Source of the DNA: Limnephilus marmoratus | Taxonomy: Eukaryota > Arthropoda > Insecta > Trichoptera > Limnephilidae | Length of the DNA: 64,000 nucleotides | Direction of reading: 5' to 3' | Assembly (NCBI GenBank): GCA_917880885.1 | Contig: OU862908.1 | Span: 12,945,501-13,009,500, forward strand | In this document: piece after piece, positions 53,115-63,085 of the stretch | How the letters are laid out: each line of letters begins with the position of its first letter | How positions within the stretch are numbered: position 1 is the stretch's first letter | The notes under the pieces: model-generated | Database searches by the model: none | The model's input: the letters and a program-made list of their open reading frames with translations, nothing else | What the model was told of the DNA's origin: nothing | Position numbers and translations under genes: made by a program

Positions 53115-53685
53115 CTAGCAGACCCGGCCACACGTTGCTGTGGCTAACGAAACACAACGCCATTACCCAACCTTTATAAAATCCACACCACCCGCTTGCC
53201 AGCTGCCCGCTGCCTGAATTGAATATTTGAATTTCTCGACTTTTCTCTACCATAATAAGCATGTTTTTATACATACAAACCTTCCTCTTGAACCACTCTA
53301 TCTATTGGTGAAAACCGCATGAATATCCGTTGCGTAGTTCAAAAGATCTATGCGCACATACATTTTGAGCGACTTCATCAAATAAAATAATTCAAATCAA
53401 ATATCTACTTACTCTAGGACATCTATTTTCCAATTTCTTCCTTAGAGCGAATTTCAAAAATGACTATAGTACGGCCCGCCAGCCGTTTTAAATCACACAA
53501 AAATGTTTTCTTTAAATTTCCCGGCTTTTCTCTAATATAATTTACATGTATTATACATATAAACATTCCTCTTCAATGACTCTATCTATTGGTGAAAACC
53601 GCATGAAAATCATAAAATCACACATTTTGAGCGACTTCATTTTATACTATGTAATGATAATGATAATGATGAAATCGAAATCTTT
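53115..53685 (-). mobile_element. Helitron-like 2, near full-length, reverse
   Basis: In reverse it runs from CTAGCAGACCCGGCCACACG to TTTATACTATGTAATGATAA. It contains CTCTATCTATTGGTGAAAAC twice and GTACGGCCCGCCAGCCGTTT. The end CCACAGCAACGTGTGGCCGG followed by GTCTGCTAGT (read forward) is a hairpin followed by CTAG, as at Helitron 3' ends. The copy at 58127-58646 is in the opposite orientation. Confidence 0.65.
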
Positions 53686-53908
53686 GGCGGAGGTGGGCAG
53701 ACATGCTTATTAAAATGGTAATATTGGTAGGTATATTTATAAAAATAAATCTTCGAAATCGAAGAATCTGTTGACTTCATTTCAAAATATCAATCTTCAT
53801 AAAGTCATGTAACGTTGAAGGCGGCTGTTGCAATAGTCCAAACATTATGGAAAATGTATCAACTATTTTAGGAAAATATAGTTTTAAATTTTGGTCGTGA
53901 CTTTCGTA

Positions 53909-54345
53909 AGGCTGAATTTAGTCTCACGCTGACCGCACGCGCACCGTCGGCGCTGATGGTCGAGATATATGAACTTCTAGGAAGCGTTTTTGAATGACGC
54001 GTAGCTATCAGCGCGCAAGGTGGTCAGCGCTGATGGCTACGCGGCCGTACGCGTCGCGCGTCGGCGCCGCGTAGCTGTCGGCGCTGACGATTGCACGAGC
54101 GCCTCTGCTTTCAGTGAGCGTTCTAGTGTCGAGCGGAGCGGACGTCGTCAGCGTGTACAGTCATGGTCAATCGTTTTTATTTTTTTGGGATAGTACAAGG
54201 CAGCAATACACTCCACATTTTAGTCTTTGTCTGTACAGTAAGGCGGTCAGTACGATACTGAAACGAGCCACGCTGAGCCTCAGCGCTGACGAACTACACG
54301 CCGATCTATGAGCGCTGACGGTGAGCGTGAGACTAAATTCAGCCT
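53909..54345. mobile_element. 437-bp GC-rich element with ~30-bp inverted ends
   Basis: The ends AGGCTGAATTTAGTCTCACG and, inverted, the same 20 bases lie at 53909 and 54345, with TA on both outer sides. The interior is strikingly GC-rich with repeated CAGCGCTGA, GGCGCTGA and GCGTAGC motifs in both orientations. No convincing gene; a 65-codon frame at 54114 is in the repeat. TA duplication would fit Tc1/mariner-like transposition, but a TTA/TAA target (Harbinger) is an alternative. Confidence 0.7.
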
Positions 54346-54375
54346 TAATATTTTGGGTTGTTCGAACAGTATTAC

Positions 54376-54625
54376 AATTTAGGAAGCGGGAATGGGTATC
54401 GCCGCCCCGGGAACAATTTATTGGATAACCAACACCTCTGCCATAGGTCTCCCCGAGTGGTTCGCTACGATTGGTGACTTAACAGGAGTACCTGGCGGTA
54501 CCTGGCGGATGACCTGGATACACTAAACTCTAGATTCCTACCAACCCCTCTTACCTTTTCCTGTCCAGAACTTCCTCTCCTACCTTTCCTTTAAAAGATC
54601 CTCCACACAGCATCCCCAAAGACGT
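54376..54625 (+). mobile_element. Family A repeat, short form, 3' end lost
   Basis: From CAATTTAGGAAGCGGGAATG through TACCTGGCGGATGACCTGGA to CCTCCACACAGCATCCCC, where it runs into a Helitron-like fragment. Confidence 0.75.
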
Positions 54626-54769
54626 AAGCTCTGGCGTTATGAAATTTGTATAAGAAAAATAAAAATTTAGGTTCCGTACTTTTGGGTCCGCAAATCTCGG
54701 AAAGTAATCGAAGGATTGATTCAAAAATTTTACAGAATGTTGTATTTTAGCAGAAGAGTGTTTCTATAA

Positions 54770-54955
54770 ATAACGTTAAGCTCTGGCGTTATGAAATTTG
54801 TAAAAAAAAATACTAAAGGCGAGTGGTCTGGAAATGTGTATATTGGGTAGGGGGATGCGGGAGTTTGAGAATGGACATGCAGGGAGAAACAATTTATTTC
54901 TTTGAATGGCACAGCAACGCATGCCGTGAACCAGATAGTATAAAATAAAATTACA
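54770..54955 (+). mobile_element. Helitron-like 1, 3' half
   Basis: TAAGCTCTGGCGTTATGAAA, a G-rich block, CATGCAGGGAGAAACAATTT and GCAACGCATGCCGTGAACCA. A second copy of the opening phrase lies at 54626-54650. Confidence 0.6.
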
Positions 54956-55175
54956 AGTGTGCAGTTCGTACGCGGTAGAAGTGAAACCTTCAGATAACTA
55001 AAGAAGACAAGAGTAGACAAGAGTGGGGAAGCTACGAAGCACCGCACAAAAAGGAGACCGATTATTCTATGTCATTCTCTCGCAGGCTAAATACTATAGA
55101 TGTATGAGTTTGACTCTTTTTCGTTTCATCGAGTTTCAAATCACAACGGTGCTAAAGAAGTTTTCACTTTAAAAA
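54955..55175. repeat. Family F repeat, single copy
   Basis: GCGGTAGAAGTGAAACCTTC, GAAGCACCGCACAAAAAGGA and ACGGTGCTAAAGAAGTTTTC match the tandem copies at 27445-27930. Confidence 0.75.
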
Positions 55176-55721
55176 AAATCATCATACGGATAAAATATAA
55201 GCACACTACCTACACATATAATGGTTTCTCCTACATACACTTTTCCCGATTTTCTTGATCAAAGATTTTGGTTTTGGTTGATACAAAAAGGCATAACCAG
55301 CTAAACGGCTGCAACAAAAATATGGTTTCACAAAATTTTTGTCTGTTTTCATCTATGATAAAGCAAAGGATATATTTATAGGTAAATACATAAGCCGTTA
55401 TATTCTGTGAAATAACACACGCTTGTCTTCTGTTGTCAATTTGTGTAAACTTCCAGAACGGAATAATCCACCGAATGTACAACACGCGAACAACAACGCC
55501 ACCACCCAGAGTTATCAGACAATGGATGATCATCGTTTCGTGAATACATCAGTTGGTTTGCCAAAATTTGAAATGCAAAAATTAAACAATAAAATGGGTA
55601 TTTGTTTTAAAATTTTTAACTTTATGAGTAAAATCTCAAATTATAATATTTAATTAAATGAAGACAATATTAGCGAAACTCAATCGAAAATGTGGAAACA
55701 GAAAAATCAGAAAAAGATATT
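55176..55721. other. No gene recognised
   Basis: Frames of 100 (minus) and 76 codons (plus) without recognisable domains. Confidence 0.45.
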
Positions 55722-55793
55722 GGCACCTCTGGGACTCGAACCCAGGACCCTTTGCTTACATGGCAAGTGCTCTACCAACTGAGCTAAGGTGTC
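55722..55793 (-). tRNA. tRNA-Thr(TGT)-like sequence, probably a pseudogene
   Basis: The 72-nt minus-strand sequence divides as GACACCT, TA, D-arm GCTC-AGTTGGTA-GAGC, anticodon arm CTTGC-CATGTAA-GCAAA, GGGTC, T-arm CTGGG-TTCGAGT-CCCAG, AGGTGCC. The D and T stems are perfect, and the A box (TAGCTCAGTTGG) and B box (GGTTCGAGTCC) are good. The acceptor and anticodon stems each have one mismatch, and position 33 is A instead of the near-universal T. The anticodon would be TGT (Thr). The defects suggest a pseudogene or SINE head. Confidence 0.55.
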
Positions 55794-55894
55794 GATATCA
55801 AATTAGGTCACTTTTGATTGTATTATATTTATATATATATATATTATATTTAGTATGCGTGAGACTACTGCATGTCAGGATAGTTACTAAATAC

Positions 55895-56112
55895 TGCTAA
55901 AGCAATTTCAAGGAATGTTTCAGTTCTGAATGATGGTTTTACACCAGGGCGATGCTTTGAGTATCTTCCACTCTAGAACGTGCCACAAATATACAATATA
56001 TTATTTGAAATGAAGAAATTGTGAAAAAACACAAATCAATCCAATAAAATTTACTTCCACACGCCGGGATTCGAACTCGCGACTTGGCCTTCCCCTGAAC
56101 CACGAAGGCCGA
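55895..56112 (-). mobile_element. SINE B, head and first part of body
   Basis: On the minus strand the head has an A-box-like TGGTTCAGGGG and a B box GAGTTCGAATCCC. It is followed by AAATTTTATTGGATTGATTT and CACGTTCTAGAGTGGAAGAT. The 3' half is missing. Confidence 0.7.
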
Positions 56113-56979
56113 TTCTACAAGGACATTATTTATTTTTATTTTATTTTATTTTATTTTTTTTATTTCTTGCTAGAGCAATCCCGATGATTTAAAGAACTCA
56201 TTTTAGGACAGGAGGAACATACAAATCATGGGTGGGAGGAAATAGTTAAAATTTTACATAGGAATTTGGATATTAAAATATAAGATTCACATACAATATA
56301 GAAGAAAAATAAAAGACAGGTTGAGTAGAATAAACAGCATGGAAAACAATTCAAGAAAAAGGGAACAAGGTTATACAGATATGGATGATTACAACTTAAT
56401 GGAAAAGAAAAGAAGAGAAAAGAAACAAGACAATTGAACATGACAAGAAAATTACAAAGTTTCATCCTTTTGTATACAAGAGTTCAGTATTTTGTTCTAA
56501 ATCCATTCCTATTATATCCGTGACTAACACTTTCAATATAATATGATATAAACGAGACTTTAGAAATTCTGCTACCAATGTGACCTGATGTCTGATTAAT
56601 ATGTGAAGACCAACCTAACACGTTTAGAGCCTGAATTATTGATGCATTGTGTTTTCACAAGTACTGTTTAGGAGGGAACACGATTTTTTTGAGGTTAATG
56701 ATTTATTCAAAGTAAAAGACAATAGTAACTCTAGCACGCGAAGCTCCAACTGTCCTTAAGGGCTGATTACATTTGAACGGGCTCCTACATTTGAACAGGC
56801 TAAACGAATTTTGAATAGCAAATAATTACTCAATAACTTCATTTTTAGATACTCGCACATCTAATTGAATTTCGATTTTGTTTTCGTGAAGTAAGTATGA
56901 TTTTGAAATGAAAATTCCTGATATTCACTAAAGCTGAAACTCGGCAGATAGCCTTGTTGTCGATGACACATATCATGAC
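56113..56979. other. No gene recognised; TTTTA-rich start
   Basis: A (TTTTA)n run lies at about 56133-56170. The rest is AT-rich and unremarkable. Confidence 0.5.
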
Positions 56980-57055
56980 AGCATATCCAAAGATGACATA
57001 AGCCCTGAGAGGAATTATTTTCTTCAAGGCCTCCTCTGTAGAGCCAATGTAAAAA
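56980..57055 (+). mobile_element. Family A 3' terminal fragment
   Basis: CAAAGATGACATAAGCCCTG, GAATTATTTTCTTCAAGGCC and GTAGAGCCAATGT plus an A-run. Confidence 0.65.
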
Positions 57056-57082
57056 AATTCAAATTGGGTAAATATTAGAATA

Positions 57083-57300
57083 CTAGCCGGTCCCCGGCAT
57101 GCGTTGCAATGCCATTCAAATAAATAAATTGATTCTTCCTGCATGTCCTTTCCCATGCGTGTCCGTTTCGTTCCACCTTCCCCACCTTCCCCCTCCCTCG
57201 TCTCTTCCCTCTCCCCAAACCTCACCTTCCCCGTTCCCCTTCCCACCGCCTTTCCTCCCTGCCTATAAAATATATGAAATACACACATTATAGTTGATTT
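57083..57300 (-). mobile_element. Helitron-like 1, 3' half in reverse
   Basis: CTAGCCGGTCCCCGGCATGC, GTTGCAATGCCATTCAAATA and the C/T-rich block up to ATATGAAATACACACATTAT. The 147-codon minus-strand frame across it (56845-57288) is a purine-rich read-through. Confidence 0.65.
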
Positions 57301-58090
57301 AATGAGTATCTACCTAAGTAGGTATTGGAAAATAAATAAACACCTACATAAAAAAGTACCAATAAAAAAATATAATATAAATTACCTATTGACAAACCCA
57401 ATTTTATTAGGGTAAAATGTTAGACCAATAATGTTTTGTGATATCTCTCGTGTAGGTACTGAAAATATTAAAACCCACTTTAAATATCCAATTTAGAATT
57501 AGGAAAGGAATTTCGGTCAGCGTATTATAATACAAGGATAATCTGAAAAGTGGTTCGGAAGAATTTGTCAATAAGGGTTAAATGTAACAACCCTCTTAAG
57601 TTTAATACACGTTGATGTTCAAACAATTTTTTTTTAATAAAGGAAAAATCGGATTGTCTGAGCAGCAAAACATCCCGAACGTGATGAAATTTAGCCATAT
57701 TATTTGGAATTTATGGATCTTTGCAAATATTTATTCAAAAATAAGAAAGTACACCATATTGCTTGGTCCATTTTCAATGTAATAATTATAACCACATTTG
57801 CAATCGTTATCAAAACTAATTTACATCTCGAGCAAAGCCGTGTGAGTAGATTTACCAGTCCTAAGAAGTTTCTCGGAGGTGTTAAAATTAAAAACTATGT
57901 TACAGGTGAAGGTACAAACACATTTTTACAGTCGGAGGCTTCGCTACTGTGTATGGGTTTGAAAAAAAATATTATTCTGAATTAATTATGAACTGCACTG
58001 CATTAGTTTATATCTGACCCAAAGTTGCAAAATGTTGGCCAAAACATTAGTGAAATGATGTGCAAGTCGGGAGTTGTGTTGGATAAGGCT
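57301..58090. other. No gene recognised
   Basis: A 93-codon frame at 57704-57985 has one hydrophobic stretch but no recognisable family. Confidence 0.4.
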
Positions 58091-58095
58091 GCGTA

Positions 58096-58096
58096 T

Positions 58097-58128
<32 letters not shown>

Positions 58129-58130
58129 TA
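58096..58130. repeat. (ATC)n microsatellite
   Basis: Ten or more ATC units directly at the 5' edge of the Helitron-like 2 copy. Confidence 0.9.
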
Positions 58131-58646
58131 TCATTACATAGTATAAAATGAAGTCGTTCAAAACGGATGTGCGCGTTAATATTTTAAACTACGCAACGGA
58201 TTTTCATACGGTTTTCACCAATAGATAGAATGATTGAAGAGGAATGTTTATATGTATAATACATGTAAATTATATTAGAGAAAAGCCGAGAAATTCAAAG
58301 AAAACATATTTTTGTGCGATTTAAAACGGCTGGCGGGCCGTACTATAGTCACTTTTGAAATTCGTTCTACGGAAGAAATTGGAAAATAGATGTCCTAGAG
58401 TAAGTAGGTATTTGATTTTCCCTTTTCAAATATCCAGTGTTGCATTGCAAGCATTGTATAATTAGTGGCGAGTTAATTAGTTTATATGTATAATACATGC
58501 TTATTATAGTAGAGAAAAGTCGATAAATTCAAATATTCAATTCAGGCAGCGGGCAGCTGGCAAGCAGATGGTGTGGATTTTATAAAGGTTGGGTAAATAG
58601 CGTTGTGTTTCGTTAGCCACAGCAACGTGTGGCCGGGTCTGCTAGT
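58127..58646 (+). mobile_element. Helitron-like 2, near full-length
   Basis: The forward version of 53115-53685, with TTATCATTACATAGTATAAA at the left, GGCTGGCGGGCCGTACTATA in the middle, and CCACAGCAACGTGTGGCCGG with GTCTGCTAGT at the right. Confidence 0.65.
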
Positions 58647-58774
58647 AATTTAATAATTTATATTTTTGTCCGTCAGCCAACCGCGACACGCAGTTGGCGG
58701 ATGCTTAGTTCCTTTTCCATAATTCGTGGTTTTGTTCGCGTCTCGGTTTGAAATTGAGTACGCAGCGCAAAGAT

Positions 58775-59052
58775 AAGCCGCCACGGGAACCTTTTTTGGA
58801 TAACCAACACCTCTGCCATAGGTTACCCCAAGTGGTTCGCTACGTTTGGTGATTTAGCAGGGGTGCCCGGGTTCATGGGATGATGTTTGTCTAGGTCTTG
58901 GAGGCGGATGACCAAGACACACTGAACCCCAGATTCCTACCCACCCCTTAAACCCTTTTCCTTCCCAGAACTTTCCTCTTCTTCCTTTCCTTAAAAAAAC
59001 CCTCCACATAGCATCCCGAAAGATGGCATAGGCCCTAAGGGAGCTTATGTAA
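58775..59052 (+). mobile_element. Family A repeat, short subfamily
   Basis: Lacks the first ~30 bases and has the same internal junction (GGAGGCGGATGACCAAGACA then CACTGAACCCC) as the copies at 38098 and 48931. Confidence 0.8.
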
Positions 59053-59198
59053 AAAGAAAAAAAAAAACAAGTGCGTCCGCTGATCCGCACCGGACGGATC
59101 GCACTCTTTGGACCATCGGCAATGCCAACGCAAATTCTCGGAGGGGCAATTATTCGAATACGTGCCGACGACGTCATCCGCTCGCTTCGAAAATCCGA

Positions 59199-59400
59199 AT
59201 GCTGATGATGAAAATCCAAATCCAAATCCGAATGCTGATGATGAAAATCCAAATCCAAATCCAAATCCAAATCCAAATCCAAATCCAAATCCAAATCCAA
59301 ATCCAAATCCAAATCCAAATCCAAATCCAAATCCAAATCCAAATCCAAATCCAAATCCAAATCCAAATCCAAATCCAATCCAAATCCAAATCCAAATCCG
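59199..59400. repeat. (CCAAAT)n hexanucleotide array
   Basis: About 25-30 units of AATCCA/CCAAAT with a GAATGCTGATGATGAAAATC block repeated at its start. Because the unit is a multiple of three and lacks stops, several frames on both strands are open for 60-216 codons; none is a gene. Confidence 0.95.
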
Positions 59401-59499
59401 AATACAGTGGACGCACTACATACAACTACGCCTAATAAATCCGTTTGATGCGATCCGTTCGATGCGTACACGTCTTCGACCAAGTATGTACCCTTAAAT

Positions 59500-60285
59500 C
59501 TCATCTGTAAGCTGTAACGGTAACTACTATCACCTTATATAGAACAAGCTGTCCTTTCATTTTTTCATCTCTTTGAGATCTTGCTTTCAAAATTTGGAAA
59601 TCGATGACTTTTTTAAAGGTTTTCTGGTTAAACTGCACCAAGATTAAATGGCAGAATAAAAGCTGTCATCTTTTACGAGTGGAAAGTTACGGCGGTTCAT
59701 CTTAAGATTGGAATTACACATAACAAAACCAAGGATTCTGAAATTGGAATAACACAGCAAGAGTCCGAAGACAGCGCATATTACACCATGTCGAATTCTT
59801 TCTAAATATCACGAGCGGCACAAAATGATGACCCAGTATAAGAATCATAATAATAACCGACGTTTCCATATTGATAAATATTATTTAGTATCATGAATAA
59901 CGTGTTAGATCGCCACTGCCCCGGGCAAGCCAAGGGTCCGGTCTAGCGGCTCGAGAAGGGATGATCGGGGGTTAGACAAAGGGAAGATATGCCAGGAATC
60001 CAAACCTCTCGCCGAGAAATATTTCTCCATGAAAAGTGGCCATATTTTGAATAAAATATGAAGGGGATCAGCTCGGCCCTGTCTTTTGAGCTTCGGTTTA
60101 CATAAAGAATCGCAATGCAAATCTCTTTGGAAAGCTTTGATATTTTTATAGCATTTTTTAGTGCCTGTCTACTTTAATTTATGTTTAGTGTTTTATTAAT
60201 TTTGTTTTTAAACACAGTTTTCCTTTTATAGGCGCTGTGGAAATACAGATTTGAAAATATTTTTACAAATAATTGTAAATATTTT
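59500..60285. other. No gene recognised
   Basis: AT-rich sequence; nothing recognised. Confidence 0.5.
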
Positions 60286-60289
60286 AATA

Positions 60290-60715
60290 TTTTGAAAACC
60301 GCGGTATTGCCCTTTTGTTAGAGATCTTATCCGTCAAGTCCAAGATTGCATATTCTGTATTTAAATTATTTTGGAAGCCAAACTAATTAGGCGAGGGAAA
60401 CTTCTGGGATTCAAGATGGGAGATAAGCCTACTTTTAACATTTTTTTCAATGATTTTTGACAGGACACTTAGCAAAGAAATGGGTATAAAGTTTTCAATA
60501 TTTGTCTTATCGCCACCTTTATAGAATGGGTATAACTGTTGCATGTTTTAGTAGGTGTGGGAAAGAACCGCTTTTAAAGCTTAGATTAACGTTATGTTTT
60601 AACGGCGTTGCAATAAAGTGAACTATGTGTTTTATTATATAAGGAGACATATTGTCATTACCAGCAGCACTGTTTGTTTTATTGTGTATTATTAAGTTAA
60701 GTTATTTCACAATTA
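60290..60715 (-). pseudogene. LINE reverse-transcriptase N-terminal (fingers) relic
   Basis: On the minus strand NKTNSAAGNDNMSPYIIKHI, NLSFKSGSFPHLLKHATVIP, then after a frameshift KGGDKTNIENFIPISLLSVL, SKIIEK, and, past another break, SRLISHLESQKFPSPN and FGFQNNLNTEYAILDLTDKI. This order (SAGxD, SGxFPxxxKxAxVxP, KGGDK..NxxPISLLS, QFGFxxNxxT-like) is the start of the LINE reverse transcriptase, before motif A. Confidence 0.75.
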
Positions 60716-60734
60716 ATGCATTAATAATAATATG

Positions 60735-61003
60735 TAGCAAATTTGCCGCACCTCTCTAGAATGGAAGAAAATCTCATTATCACTCTGGTGTAAAAACACT
60801 ATTCTGAAACATTGCTTGAAATGGCTTTAGCCATGTTTGGTGACCAGATCTGAATAGCCAGGTATTTCCCCACCTTCCTCTTCCTCATCTCGTTCTCTTC
60901 CCCACTATCTTCAGCCTCACAACATACCCCATTTCCGGGTGTTATAGTCTCACTGGCTACAGACGGGAGTAACTGGGACTCTTGGTGAGGTATTCAAATA
61001 AAT
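60735..61003 (+). mobile_element. SINE B body
   Basis: TGCCGCACCTCTCTAGAATG, TTTAGCCATGTTTGGTGACC, AGATCTGAATAGCCAGGTAT, the C/T-rich stretch, and GTTATAGTCTCACTGGCTAC. The tRNA head is absent. Confidence 0.75.
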
Positions 61004-61104
61004 AAAAAAAATAATTTCATCTTTGCATATAATATGCTGCCGTTCAGAATAGAGACGCAGCTTGGACATCAGCCGTGTTTGGTGACCAGAAATGAATATC
61101 CAGG

Positions 61105-62384
61105 CAGTACCGGATTATCCCGAAGGCAGAGTAGGCAACTGCCTAGGGGCCCCGCATCGGCTAGGGGCCCCGCATCGGCTAGGGGCCCCGCGTCCCGGGA
61201 AAAAATGACTTGCTTCAATTAATGAGCAACGAAGTTTCGGAAAAAGTCAGCTTTCAAGATGTTTTTTATTTATTTTTATTAGGAACATTTACTGGTTAAT
61301 AACATTAGGTACACGCATTAAAGAAAACAACAAATTATAATAATTAGGTTAAAACCGAATTAATAACTAATGTTCATATCATGCACAAATAATTTAATAA
61401 ATAAAAAGTCCATAATTAAAACAAATATGTAAACATAGTTTTTTTTTTTTTTTTTTTTATTTTTTTATTATATAATCAATAATATTATTATTAAATTAAT
61501 AAAAACAGTTTATTTTTAAACAAGTTCTGCTGTGTAATTATTGTTACGCGTGACAGCTGTTTCGCCTTCTGAAGGCATTATCAAACTGTGGTCATGCCAC
61601 ATACAGACGATATATTTATACTATTTCTAGAGAGGTATTTATTATGACTCATTCCCAATTTCTGATTAAAAATGACTGAGACACTAATGGTTATTATTTT
61701 CCCAATTAGTGTAATTTCCCACTTCGACTGATAGTCTAATTATATTGTGAGTCATTTGCAAATGCTGACTCATGGTTTTCTTTTCAAGCATAATTAATTA
61801 TTTTGAATTGGTTTGAAAATATTTAGAAGCGGAGAGTGAATAATATTTTTTTGTTCGTTATAATAATAAAAAAAAAAAAAAAGTAAACATAGTTGTATTT
61901 TACTTTTCTTTCCTTCTATCTGTTGCAACATTGCTTAGTACCTATCTGAAGTGATTGAAGGTGCCGTGTGTGGTTTATATTGGCATTTGTTTCATTTTAT
62001 TTTTAATTATATATACATATGTTTAAAATATAAATGTTGCACAAACTTCAGTATGCACTACCTATCTGCTTGGGGAAATCAAAGTGAGGGCCGGTCGCTT
62101 GAAATGCTGTACCATCGTTAGTTTTGCTCCGATTTACTTGAAATTTTGACACAGTACTCAATATACTGACATGTTTTACATTCAGAAAAAAAATAAAAGT
62201 TTTAGAACCTTACCCCCCCCCCCCCCCACCCCCCCATTAAAGCCTTGTTAAGGATTTGATCAAGGGAACAAGGAGGCGTTTGGAAGCCCCTTCAACCCCC
62301 CCCCCCCCCCCGTTAGTCCGCCATTGGTAAAGGGGCCCGAGACGTGCATTACCTAGGGGCCCCGACATGGTTAATCCGGCCCTG
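61105..62384. mobile_element. Non-autonomous hAT element, 1280 bp, 8-bp target duplication
   Basis: TATCCAGG flanks both sides (61097-61104 and 62385-62392). The ends CAGTACCGGATTA and, inverted, CAGGGCCGGATTA are typical hAT terminal repeats. Subterminal GGGGCCC motifs occur at both ends, including three tandem CTAGGGGCCCCGCATCGG units at 61143-61195. Inside are C-runs at 62212-62232 and 62297-62312 and a nested retroinsertion. No transposase is encoded. Confidence 0.9.
61439..61882 (-). mobile_element. Nested poly(A)-tailed retroinsertion with a ribozyme-like motif
   Basis: GTAAACATAG occurs at 61429-61438 and 61883-61892, a target duplication inside the hAT element. Read on the minus strand, the insertion starts with a T-run, has no coding capacity and ends in ~20 A residues (T-run at 61439-61458). 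At 61552-61587 (minus) is GCCTTC-A-GAAGGC, GAAA and a palindromic ACAGCTGT followed by C. This is the 3' part of a hammerhead layout, but the CTGATGA box is degraded to TTGATAA. Confidence 0.6.
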
Positions 62385-62684
62385 TATCCAGGTACTTCCC
62401 AACCATCTCTATCTCATTTTCCAGTAGTACTTTCAGCCTTTGTATACAGAGCCTTCAGCCTTGACATACCCTGACTGGGGATGCCGTAGTCCAAATGGCT
62501 CCGGGCAATTGGGATTGTTGTGCGGTAAATAGTATTTTCAACATCATAACCAAAAGGTTAAATGTCAACCTTTGTCGTATTTCGGAGAATAATGTTTACT
62601 GTTTAACTTTAATTACTGTTTCAAACTTAAGCCGCGGCATTCCGAATTTCTACAGTTCTATAACATTATCTTGAAGACTAAGTT

Positions 62685-63085
62685 TCTAAAAAAATTCATG
62701 TGATATTTGAAGATAATATCTATTCATTTGCCACGCCGAAACGGTAATTATATAGGAAATTCCCTCAATGGAAAAAAAATCACAAAGTTTGCTCCGAAAA
62801 TTATTATATACTCATACAATTTTTTTTCTGTTATTTTACAAGTAATTTAAATCAACAGTTTCGACACATATATTAATTATACGAAAAAAAAATTCACAGT
62901 GTTTCTTTAAATGCTATTTAAGAATTTTTCTACAAGATTTTTGCTCTATTTTAACCAAATCGTGAGTTATTAAACATTTTCAAAATTTTCGCTTAAATAT
63001 TATCGTATTTAATATCAGCACGCTCCCTCTAACATTCGTATTTACACAACTCTCCTTCTTTTTTTTAGCGCTTACTACCGGGCCT
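62685..63085 (+). repeat. Family D interspersed repeat
   Basis: GAAGATAATATCTATTCATT, GCCGAAACGG, GTGTTTCTTTAAATGCTATT, TTGCTCTATTTTAACC and CTCTAACATTCGTATTT follow the same order as at 15050-15425. Confidence 0.7.

Larger units (their letters stand above)
61034..62530 (+). mobile_element. SINE B body split by a hAT element
   Basis: The SINE runs 61034-61104 (CAGCCGTGTTTGGTGACCAG) and resumes at 62385-62530 (CCAGGTACTTCCC, GGGGATGCCGTAGTCCAAAT). It is interrupted exactly within the TATCCAGG phrase that became the hAT target duplication. Confidence 0.75.

Noticed and set aside
56845..57288. 147-codon basic/acidic frame on the minus strand
   Set aside because: Runs through the purine-rich complement of a Helitron-like C/T block; same effect as at 19687-19960 and 29436-29627.
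58854..59504. 216-codon Asp-Leu repeat protein (minus) and Asn-Pro repeat protein (plus)
   Set aside because: They are the CCAAAT hexanucleotide array, open in most frames, fused to family A sequence; no start or codon signal supports a gene.
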